Assembly (NCBI GenBank): GCA_946553025.1
Contig: CAMNRM010000031.1
Location: forward strand, 1 to 58,579
Source: an uncultured Clostridium sp.
GTDB taxonomy: Bacteria > Bacillota > Clostridia > Lachnospirales > Lachnospiraceae
Length of the DNA: 58,579 bases
Direction of reading: 5' to 3'
In this document: one piece after another, positions 43,944-51,920 of the stretch
Layout of the letters: each line of letters opens with the position of its first letter
How positions within the stretch are numbered: the first letter of the stretch is position 1
Position numbers and translations under genes: made by a program
The notes under the pieces: generated by a model
The model's input: the letters and a program-made list of their open reading frames with translations, nothing else
Database searches by the model: none
What the model was told of the DNA's origin: nothing

Positions 43944-44669
43944 CTACAGCACTTCTTTTACCCTGGGAATATAAGGAAGGAGTTTTTCTAAAGAAGTGTT
44001 CACCACCAGTTCTTCCGGGAAGGAGATTTCCTCTAAAAGCTCGTGCACATAGCGGTGATTGGCTACATCAGCCTCGACATGGGCGTCGCTGTTGATAATA
44101 ATCGAAACTTCGTATTCTTTACAAAGTTCCAGCATCGTCCGGTAGTTCTCCCGGGCATTGAGCCGGGCGGCATTCGGACGAAGGGATGAATTATTCACTT
44201 CCAGCAGCTTATGGTGTTTTTTTGCCGCAGCTACAAGGGCTTTGTAGTCCACCGGGTAACGCCCGTCGTCGGGATGGCCGATAATCTGAACCCAGGGATT
44301 TTCCATAACATGCAGATAAGCCGAGGTATTTTCCTCCATCGTCCCCGGCCTTGTGCAGGGAAGGTGAAGGCTTGCAATGGCGTAGTCCAGCTTTTCCAGC
44401 ATCTTTTCCTTCAAATCCACCGAACCGTCCGGTTTTAAGAGGTTTAACTCCGCGCCCATAAGCACCTTCACCCCGTAGATTTCCCTGGGAATCACCTTAA
44501 AATTAACAAAATGCATAGCATCCGGCCCGCCGGGCATCGCCGGGGTGTGATCCGAACATCCGTACAGTGTCAGCCCCTTATCCGCCGCCGACCGAACCAT
44601 CTCATATAAACTGTTGTACGCATGACCGCTGACAATCGTATGTGTGTGTAAGTCTAAAATATCCTTCAT
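43944..44669 (-). CDS. PHP-domain phosphatase (YcdX-like)
   Basis: A 241-residue PHP-domain metal phosphatase. Metal-binding motifs are LDLHTHTIVSGH at the N-terminus, GCSDHTPAMPGGP, the Glu in GAELNL, SLHLP, IGHPDDGRYP and NSDAHVEADV. YcdX-type proteins bind a trinuclear zinc or manganese cluster and act on phosphorylated small molecules; the substrate is not known. Its stop lies 4 bp from the perR -35, so perR is transcribed downstream of it from its own promoter. Confidence 0.9.
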   Translation of the reverse strand: MKDILDLHTHTIVSGHAYNSLYEMVRSAADKGLTLYGCSDHTPAMPGGPDAMHFVNFKVIPREIYGVKVLMGAELNLLKPDGSVDLKEKMLEKLDYAIASLHLPCTRPGTMEENTSAYLHVMENPWVQIIGHPDDGRYPVDYKALVAAAKKHHKLLEVNNSSLRPNAARLNARENYRTMLELCKEYEVSIIINSDAHVEADVANHRYVHELLEEISFPEELVVNTSLEKLLPYIPRVKEVL

Positions 44670-44797
44670 TTGCGCAGCTTCCTTCCTGTTTTTGCAATTT
44701 TATGTTTCATTTTCTGCATGAAACTAAATACAATCATAGCGGCTTTCCGAAAAAGAATCAAGAGAAATCAGGGAAGAATCTTTTCCCCTCTCTTCCC

Positions 44798-44971
44798 CCG
44801 TTACTATTCACGGGGCTGCTATGGTGGGGACACGTTCCGTCGTCACCGCGCTCTCGCTCCGCAAAAGAACACAGCGGACGCTAAACTCGAAAAGACCTCG
44901 TTAAGCGCCGGTGTTTTTTGAGGGGATTCCTCACGGAACATGCCCCCGCCTACGCACCCCCATGAACAGTA
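44798..44971. repeat. Palindromic dispersed repeat, copy D (MITE-like)
   Basis: A 174-bp unit with inverted ends of about 40 bp: GTTACTATTCACGGGG at the left and CCCCATGAACAGTAAC at the right, extended inward by GGGGACACGTTCCGT and ACGGAACATGCCCCC. The middle carries CTCGAAAAGACCTCG, also found at 7041-7055. Its right end supplies the last codons of the antiporter fragment, so it lies at the breakpoint of that gene. No protein is encoded. Confidence 0.75.
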
Positions 44972-45949
44972 ACCTTCCCCCACACCATCATTACGGCCAA
45001 AAGAACCCCTGCTGCCAGAACAACCGCCAAAGGGCTTCCGGTAAATCCGGCAAAGATAAAGATTGCCGCAGGGACCAGAGCGGCAGAGAAATTCAGATTC
45101 TTTAATCCGTTGACAATAAAATCTGCCGTACCTAAAGCACTAATCATACTTCCCAAAAACCACGATAATCGGCACCATCACCGGTCTTGCATTCGATGTC
45201 CTGTAAACCTTCCCGTCTTTTCCCGAACTCTTCTGCGAATCGTCTTCAAAAGAATAGTCCCGCAGGGCAGCTTTCTGTTCTGCTTTTTTCATCTGGGAAA
45301 AGTCCTTGTTCGTCAAAGCCACCAGGGGAATCATAATAATCGCTAATATTGCATAAATCTGAAACGGGAGCGCCGCCACAAAAGTGCTGTAATCCGACTG
45401 AGCGATATGCAAATGCTCAAACTCTGCCTGAATCAATCCCATAATATATACGCCCCAGCCAATAAACGGAATCAGAATAGCTACCGGAGAGGACGTCGAA
45501 TCGAGAATCCATGCCAGTTTTTCCCTGGAAATTTTCAGCTTATCAAACAACGGACGGAAAACCGGGCCAACCAAAAGAGGGGTTCCCAAATCCGAGAAAA
45601 AAATTAAAATTCCTCCCAGCCAGGCACAGAACTGCGCTTTTAGCTTTGTATTTACATATTTATACACACTCTTGCTAAATGCCTGTGCGCCGCCGGACTT
45701 TTCCATCAGCTTAATAAATCCCCCGATAAAAATAATCAGCACAATTACACCGGCATTATACGAATCCGTAAGCTGAACAAAAAAATAATCCCCAATCATC
45801 GCCTTTGTCACCAGAAAAGGATTCCCGCCGGCAAAAATCAAAGTTCCTACAAAACCTCCGCAAAACAGGGACAAAATCACATTCTTGCTCGTAATTGCCA
45901 TAACTACAGCCACAATCGGCGGAAGCAGACTTAAAAAACCATAATCCAT
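44950..45949 (-). pseudogene. Na+/H+ antiporter NhaC-family pseudogene
   Basis: The first 269 codons (from ATG 45949) encode an NhaC-like transporter start with about six membrane segments (MDYGFLSLLPPIVAVVMAIT; GILIFFSDLGTPLLVGPVFR; LDSTSSPVAILIPFIGWGVY). The frame breaks at about 45150 in GTGGTTTTTGGG. One extra base, probably in the T run, is enough to explain it, and the next frame continues with ISALGTADFIVNGLKN. After FAGFTG the usual conserved GTSWGT helix is missing and the sequence soon runs into repeat copy D. The gene has both a frameshift and a lost C-terminal half. Confidence 0.85.
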
Positions 45950-45981
45950 AATCTCATCTCCTAGTAAATTTTTCTTTAATT

Positions 45982-46010
45982 ATCATACAAATGATCGGAG
46001 AATTCGTCAA
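45982..46010 (-). promoter_or_regulatory. Promoter of the antiporter pseudogene
   Basis: TTGACG (46010-46005), 17 bp and TATGAT (45987-45982) on the minus strand, 33 bp before the ATG at 45949. The signal is still intact, so a truncated protein could be made. Confidence 0.65.
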
Positions 46011-46423
46011 TGGTTTTTGAATAATTATGCATAGAGATGTGTTTTTTGCGAATATATGCTTTTTTATCCCTGATATTAGTTTGTTGTTTCCATTTTTTAT
46101 GACAATACTGCACAGTTTGAAAATATACACAAATCATTTACATCATAGGCAAGCAATCCACAGACTAAACATTCAAACAAATATCCTCATTAAACGACCA
46201 AAGTATTTTAACTCCTTGTGCTAAAAGAAATCTTTCAAATTGAATTGCTTTAACCATTTGTATATATTGGGGATTTTTTCCAAGTTTTGGGGTGGTAAAT
46301 TATCTTTTGGATGAAAAATGTGAAATTTCCAGCAATTCCGCATAACCATTTTCCACTCACTAATAAATAAAAATCTCCAGCAGCAAAAAGTGTACCGCAT
46401 AGCTTCGTCACGATACACCTTTT
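46011..46423. other. Gap with decayed end of the recombinase gene
   Basis: About 410 bp without an intact gene. Just beyond the recombinase stop, in another frame, the minus strand reads YAVHFLLLEIFIY, weakly like the HxLRHTHASLLL box of tyrosine recombinases. This suggests the missing catalytic end was lost by frameshifts. A 68-codon frame here has no ribosome-binding site or family match. Confidence 0.4.
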
Positions 46424-47026
46424 TCATACATCAGTCTGTATCTTCCTCACAGAAGACTTGTTTTTCGTGGGCAGGAAACCGCCCTCGCCTTTGTAATCCC
46501 ATGTCTTGCTGATGGATAAGGTCTGCCTTGCAAAATCAAAATCCCCCAGAGTTATCGCAAGCGCCTCCGAAAACCTCATGCCCGTTTTTGCAACAAGCAG
46601 GATAAACCAGTCCCAATTTGTTTCTTCTTTAATATCAAGATGGGCTATCAATGTATGAAGTTCAAACTGGTTTAAATATTTTATCTTCTTGGTTCTCGGC
46701 GTTTTTCCCTTAATGATCGCCTTTCTTGTCGGATCACGTTCGAGCAGTCCCTCGTCAACAGCGTCAAGGATTGCCCCCTTAAGCTGATGGTGAAAATCAA
46801 GCGTTGTCTGCCTTTCATGCTCTTTCGCATAATCGTTTAAGAGTTGTTGGTAGGCGCTTCTTGAAAGTTCGCACAGTTTCAGTTCCGGCACAAGTTTTTC
46901 AACCCACTTCTGCGTCATCAGGTACTTTGACATCGTGGCTTCCCTTATTGCTCCCTTCTTGTACACGTCTACCCATTGTCTGTAATACTCGCAAAAAGTT
47001 GTTTCACTGTTCATATCTTTTAGCAT
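46424..47026 (-). pseudogene. Tyrosine recombinase, C-terminally truncated
   Basis: A 200-codon frame from ATG 47026 (GGAGGCAGCTT ahead). It contains the N-terminal core-binding domain (FCEYYRQWVDVYKKGAIREA, TMSKYLMTQKWVEKLVPELK) and the start of the catalytic domain with the first arginine in AKTGMRFSEALAITLGDFDF. It ends at RKIQTDV before the HxxR box and catalytic tyrosine, so it should be inactive. Recombinases of this type beside hsdS genes often shuffle specificity domains. Here it follows hsdR by 70 bp. Confidence 0.8.
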
Positions 47027-47096
47027 AAGCTGCCTCCATTTCCTGAAATTACTTACGCTGATATAAACAGCCGGAAAGAATAAAATCACACCACAT

Positions 47097-50072
47097 TTAC
47101 TGGCTGGTAAGCGGTTTGATCTCCTCATCCAGCGTTTTCTTAAGTTTCGCCATCATCTGTGCATAATATTTGAACTTAGGAAGAGCCTTTTCCTTTGCCG
47201 CCTTATAACTGGTAAAATCTATGGTTGCTTTTATCTGGCTTTCATTCGGTATTTCCCCATTTTTATAATGATTTGCCGCATACATGACATCATCTTTTGA
47301 TGCATACCATAGCAGACAGAAATCCGTAATCACCCTATCTATGCAGTCCTGCTTCATATTTTCCACAATATTTAAGATAGACTTTCCTTTATATTTTTCT
47401 GCATCCATTTCAATTTCATCAATCAGCCCAGACATGATATCCGCAATCTTCGGGTTATCCCTGCGGAGTTCCTCCACATACTGTCTTACCTCACCAATCT
47501 TCTTCTGCCGTTCTTCAGGTGTGATATCTCTTTCGCCATCTTCCGGCGTGACAATATTTTGGATCAGATTAATGATATACTCATAATCTATTTTTGTGCT
47601 GCTGTACGCCATCAACTCATAATCAGAATCTATCTGCATAGATTCCGTATCATCCGATTCTTTATCCGGCTTACTCTCCTTGATTTCCTCCAGCACATTA
47701 AAATAATGCCCCGCGTAAGTTTCATATTCCTCTTGTGTGATACCATACCCTGCAAGCATTCCATCATCATAATTTGTAAAGGATTTCATCTGGGCAAATA
47801 ACCGGTCAAAATTCTGGAACATCTTAGCAAATACTTTTTTCTCTTTTATCGACATCCCAGAAACTTCCAAAGGAGTTTTCGCCGAAACACGCAGCGCTGA
47901 GAGTGCTTTCTTAAACGCAGGCTCTATTTCGTCCCATTCCGCTAACAACGCTTCTTTCGTTCCTCCTGCGGAGTACAGCTTTACTGCTTCATCCACACAT
48001 TTTTTAAATAGTACCGGAGCCTGAAAGGTCACAATCTGTCCATAGGTTTTGTTTTTGTCATAAATACGGTTCGTCCTTGAAAAAGCCTGTATCAAGTCAT
48101 GGGCTCCCATCGGCTGTCGGTCAATAAAAATCGTTGACATGCATGGGGCATCAAATCCCGTAAGAAGCCGGTCTACTACAATCACAATATCGAGCTGCTC
48201 GCTCCTGCTCTGGAATTTGGTTTCCTTCCTCGCAAGCCTCTTATTTAAGTTTCCATTGTATCCCTGAATCTGGGAAAGCTCATATTTTGTTCCGAACATC
48301 TCATTATAATCGTCAAGAGAAGCCTGCATTTTCTGCTGGTTCACCTGAGAGCCTTCCTCATTCTCGGAAACGGAATAGGTTATGGCAAATTTAGGAAAAT
48401 CCGGAAGCACCTGCTTTATTTTCTCGTCTATCCTAAGGGAAGTTTCCCCCTTCTTTACCTTTGCCAATAGTTCATAATATTTCTGCGCAAGCTGAATGGA
48501 ACTTGTTGTAAGAATTCCCTCATAGGTCATTCCCCTGCCATTTTGAAATCCTAATTTATGATAAGACCTGTTCAGGATAACATCCAGCACGTTCAGCATG
48601 TGTGCCTCATTGTCATATGCGTTTTTATCCGTTTCGTCGGCAATATCCTTGGGACCGTTGTGTTCCACCTGAAATCCGAGGACGGCATTGTCATGAATCG
48701 CATTCTGTATCGCATACTTATGCAGCCTTTCTCCATACAGCTCCTCTGTTGTCCTCGGCAGATCCCCCATCTGCGGATATGGATTCTCTGCAAATCTGGG
48801 CGTTCCGGTGAAGCCAAACCACAGGGAATTTCCAAAAAACCGTTCCAGTTCCCTTTTCATTCCCGGTGTAACCGCCCTGTGGCACTCATCCACGACAAAT
48901 GCGATTTTAAGATTCCGTATTTTCCGGTATTCCGGCGTATCTTCCTGAAGCCTTTTTGTTATCAGCCTTTGCAGTTTTTGTATCGTTGTCACAATCACTT
49001 GTCTGTCGCTCGATTTCAGTTTTTTCTTCAGATCGTTTACATTATCCGTTTCGTCAACATCCACCAAATCGTTATTTGCATAAGCCTGAAATGCCATTGT
49101 CGTCTGGGTGTCCAAATCTTTACGGTCAATCAGGAATACAGCTTTATCAATGGCGGGTATGTCCATCAGCAGATTCCTTGTCGCCTTGTATGAAGTCAGC
49201 GTTTTCCCGGAACCAGTCGTATGCCACACATAACCTGATCTTCCCGTTTTGGACGCTTCACGGATTGCCTCAATCGCATGAATCTGATACGGGCGCAGCA
49301 GGATCAGCTTTTTAGCATCTTCATCCAACACTGTATACCTCGCAATCATCTCGTGCGCCTCCGGGATGCAAAGAACACTTTTTGCAAAATCCATACAATC
49401 CGTTACCGGATTATTGTCCTTATCAAGCCAGCCGCTGATAAACTTGGGGTTCAGTTCCGTATCGCCAGCCGCGGAAAAATATTTTGTATTTACGCCGTTG
49501 CTGATAACAAACATCTGTACTGCCGAAAAAATGCCTGTAAATTTTCCTTCTCCAATATATTTCTTAATCTGCCAGAATCCGTCCATATAAGAGTGCTGCT
49601 TATTTTTCAATTCAATATGAATCATGGGAAGTCCGTTAATTAACAGCGTCACATCAAATCGCCTGTCCCTTGTGGGGGCTTTGTTATCCTCATCCGTCTT
49701 TAATGCGCTGTACTGATTAATAACCTCATAGACGCTGCTTCCGCCTGCAATATGCTCGTGGTTCATCACAACAAGGTGGAGGCGCTCCATATCCCTCTGC
49801 ACATGCACCTGGACTTTCCCGTTCTCTCCTACCAGCCACTCACCTGCCCTGTAAAACGATGAAAACTGAAGCTGGTTCTTTACCTGTTCAAACTCACTTT
49901 CCGACAAAGATTCCCCATTCAGCCTGTCTTTATTGTTCTGCTCAAGGATATACTTGAAATTCGCCCATAAATCATTTTCCGTTTTTAAATCTTCCCTGTA
50001 AACCCACTGTGAATCTCCGTAGACAAGCTGTTCTATCAGTTTCTTTTCAATCATTGACTCTAATTCCGGCAT
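47097..50072 (-). CDS. hsdR: Type I restriction enzyme R subunit
   Basis: A 991-residue HsdR, the ATP-driven translocase and nuclease of a type I system. The N-terminal nuclease domain has RRFDVTLLINGLPMIHIELK (Asp, and Glu-x-Lys). The helicase domains have WHTTGSGKTLTSYKA (Walker A), VDECHRAV (DECH box) and VVDRLLTGFDAPCMSTIFID then QAFSRTNRI. The start is set at ATG 50072 after AGGAG. An upstream in-frame extension would be encoded in an hsdS relic. It is separated from hsdM-hsdS by an AlbA-like gene. Confidence 0.95.
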   Translation of the reverse strand: MPELESMIEKKLIEQLVYGDSQWVYREDLKTENDLWANFKYILEQNNKDRLNGESLSESEFEQVKNQLQFSSFYRAGEWLVGENGKVQVHVQRDMERLHLVVMNHEHIAGGSSVYEVINQYSALKTDEDNKAPTRDRRFDVTLLINGLPMIHIELKNKQHSYMDGFWQIKKYIGEGKFTGIFSAVQMFVISNGVNTKYFSAAGDTELNPKFISGWLDKDNNPVTDCMDFAKSVLCIPEAHEMIARYTVLDEDAKKLILLRPYQIHAIEAIREASKTGRSGYVWHTTGSGKTLTSYKATRNLLMDIPAIDKAVFLIDRKDLDTQTTMAFQAYANNDLVDVDETDNVNDLKKKLKSSDRQVIVTTIQKLQRLITKRLQEDTPEYRKIRNLKIAFVVDECHRAVTPGMKRELERFFGNSLWFGFTGTPRFAENPYPQMGDLPRTTEELYGERLHKYAIQNAIHDNAVLGFQVEHNGPKDIADETDKNAYDNEAHMLNVLDVILNRSYHKLGFQNGRGMTYEGILTTSSIQLAQKYYELLAKVKKGETSLRIDEKIKQVLPDFPKFAITYSVSENEEGSQVNQQKMQASLDDYNEMFGTKYELSQIQGYNGNLNKRLARKETKFQSRSEQLDIVIVVDRLLTGFDAPCMSTIFIDRQPMGAHDLIQAFSRTNRIYDKNKTYGQIVTFQAPVLFKKCVDEAVKLYSAGGTKEALLAEWDEIEPAFKKALSALRVSAKTPLEVSGMSIKEKKVFAKMFQNFDRLFAQMKSFTNYDDGMLAGYGITQEEYETYAGHYFNVLEEIKESKPDKESDDTESMQIDSDYELMAYSSTKIDYEYIINLIQNIVTPEDGERDITPEERQKKIGEVRQYVEELRRDNPKIADIMSGLIDEIEMDAEKYKGKSILNIVENMKQDCIDRVITDFCLLWYASKDDVMYAANHYKNGEIPNESQIKATIDFTSYKAAKEKALPKFKYYAQMMAKLKKTLDEEIKPLTSQ

Positions 50073-50085
50073 TTTTATCATCTCC

Positions 50086-50202
50086 TTATAACCCCTTATT
50101 TCCGTTAAAACCATTTGAAAACGAAAGCATCTCCCCCAGCTTACGCTGTTCCCAAGCTAAAGTAATAATTTGTGTTGTATCAGAAACACTAATCAAGTGA
50201 TA
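50086..50202 (-). pseudogene. hsdS target-recognition domain remnant
   Basis: The minus strand reads LAWEQRKLGEMLSFSNGFNG and then NKGL and stop. AWEQRKLGE followed by LSFSNG is the typical start of an HsdS target-recognition domain. The DNA over AWEQRKLGE (50132-50157) is identical for 26 bp to 52453-52478 in the intact hsdS. No ribosome-binding site or start is visible. It is a leftover of a second specificity gene, in the same orientation as the intact one. Confidence 0.8.
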
Positions 50203-50319
50203 CTAAACTCTTCCATTTCCATCTTAATATAGTTTTTTACTTGTTTAAACATGCTTAGATGTTTCCCACATCTAAAACGGGGAATTCTTGTTTCTACCGC
50301 TACTGCATTGTCTGATGCT

Positions 50320-51873
50320 TTAGAGTTCTGTTTCGTTTTCAGGATTTACCACAATCCATCGTCCATTCCTATTTGAACCTTCTCTTACAAGGAACCCTTC
50401 TTTCTGCAATTCCTTTATTACCTTCTGAATCTGTTTTCGGGTCAAATCAAGTCTTTCCATAAGCTGTGTCTGAGTCGTTGCTGGTTTTTCTTTCAAAATT
50501 TCTAATACTGCTTTCTTTCTCTCAATCCCATTACTCAGTTCCTTTTCGGCTCCTTTTCGGCTCCTTTTCGGCTCCTTTTCGGCTCCTTTTCGGCTCCTTT
50601 TTGACTCCTCACTAAAAATATTTATAAATCCCTCATGCACAAACAATCTTGAGATAAAATAGCTTCTTGCTTCATCCGTTTCAAATTCAGGTTTAGGAGA
50701 GCCATTTGTCTTTAATGCATCTAAAATTTTTTTTAACCCGGTATTCCTGCCTTCTGTCAAATGCAGTTCTTTTAAAAAATCTCCAATCCTGCGGTTTCTA
50801 TATCTGCGATTTGAAACACGATAATTTTTCAGTCCCTCCTGCGTGACCGAACGATCAGGTCCCGGAAAGCTTACTATTTCAATTCTGTCGCTTTCTATAC
50901 GAACCTCAATTGGCTCACGTTCATCATATGCACGATGATAGACGGCATTGGACAATGCCTCCTCCACAGCTGCATATGGATAATTAAAAAAACGATCTGC
51001 TTCGGCTCTGTCAGGATATTTTACCACTTTTTCTGTAATAACTGTATTTTTAATATATTGCAAAGCATCTCTCAACTGCTGGTGGATCGGTCCCTTAAAC
51101 GTCTTCTCAATAATATCATTTCCGCCTAATCCACTCGGGAACTGAACAACATCTATTTGTGTATACGGAAAAAACTTATCTGGCTCTATGCTAAAAAACA
51201 TCAAACCCACATTTTTGGGCTTCACATATTCCGGCAAGACGCTGATAATGTTCATATCTCTGCACACACCAATGATATCATTTGTTTTAGATTTCTCATA
51301 CAGTGAACTGTCAATTTCTTTTAAATAGTTTTGAATGAGAATTATATTTAAATCCGACAATTCCGCCTGATGATTCACCCGATCATCAAACGGCACCCTA
51401 TTCGCTAAATTAAATAAATCCTTTTCGTCATCATCCGATGGCTCTACAGAATTCGAAGCCTTGCGGATATAATGAATCCGCTCTTTATTATCTCTTGCCA
51501 TAGTCTTTGGAGCCGAATATGGTCTGCTGTCACCACCCGGACACCAAAGGATAATAAATATCTTATCCTGATACCTCTCTATTCCTATAATTGGCGTATA
51601 TGACGGTCTGAGATACCTGCATTTTGCATAAATTTCTTTCTGATATGCATCAACTTTTTCCAAAGGTACTCCTTTTAATGGATATACAGGCCGTCCATTT
51701 TCCTCCTGAACGCCGATGACAATATATCCACCACCCCAATTATCCAAATCATTTGCGAAAGCGCAAACGGTCTTCAAAGATGCGGCCGGATCCCATGTCT
51801 CTTTAAACTCGATCCTCGCCCATTCGACTACATCGCCCGATAGTAATGTTTTTATATTTGTCGGTATTGCCAT
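50320..51873 (-). CDS. AlbA_2/Schlafen-like ATP-binding protein with repeat-switchable C-terminus
   Basis: A 517-residue protein embedded in the type I restriction locus. The start is ATG 51873 after GTGGAGGAAAGTA. The N-terminal AlbA_2 (Schlafen-like) domain (about 10-130) has VEWARIEFKETWDPAASLKT, AFANDLDNWGGGYIVIGV and GGDSRPYSAP. A GHKL-type HATPase_c_4 segment (about 305-350) has VEEALSNAVYHRAYDEREPI. After an 11-residue repeat (KRSRKGAEKEP, at about 422-444) comes a winged helix (about 446-517; TQTQLMERLDLTRKQIQKVI). An 11-bp DNA repeat underlies the linker and could switch the winged helix off by slippage. Such genes in restriction loci may regulate or add to defence; the role here is unknown. 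Confidence 0.85.
   Translation of the reverse strand: MAIPTNIKTLLSGDVVEWARIEFKETWDPAASLKTVCAFANDLDNWGGGYIVIGVQEENGRPVYPLKGVPLEKVDAYQKEIYAKCRYLRPSYTPIIGIERYQDKIFIILWCPGGDSRPYSAPKTMARDNKERIHYIRKASNSVEPSDDDEKDLFNLANRVPFDDRVNHQAELSDLNIILIQNYLKEIDSSLYEKSKTNDIIGVCRDMNIISVLPEYVKPKNVGLMFFSIEPDKFFPYTQIDVVQFPSGLGGNDIIEKTFKGPIHQQLRDALQYIKNTVITEKVVKYPDRAEADRFFNYPYAAVEEALSNAVYHRAYDEREPIEVRIESDRIEIVSFPGPDRSVTQEGLKNYRVSNRRYRNRRIGDFLKELHLTEGRNTGLKKILDALKTNGSPKPEFETDEARSYFISRLFVHEGFINIFSEESKRSRKGAEKEPKRSRKGAEKELSNGIERKKAVLEILKEKPATTQTQLMERLDLTRKQIQKVIKELQKEGFLVREGSNRNGRWIVVNPENETEL
50541..50606. repeat. 11-bp tandem repeat inside coding sequence (five perfect copies)
   Basis: CCTTTTCGGCT occurs five times without error (50541-50595), followed by the degenerate copy CCTTTTTGACT (50596-50606). 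On the coding strand the unit is AGCCGAAAAGG, which has no stop in any frame. As 11 is not a multiple of 3, gain or loss of one copy shifts the frame. After the repeat the sequence CTGAGTAA gives TGA or GAG-TAA in the two other frames, so translation ends at once. Confidence 0.9.
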
Positions 51874-51920
51874 TACTTTCCTCCACTTTTTCAATCCAGG
51901 TATACCTTTAAGTAATTTTT

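Noticed and set aside
46221-46427. A 68-codon frame after the recombinase
   Set aside because: No ribosome-binding site and no family match; more likely part of the decayed recombinase end.
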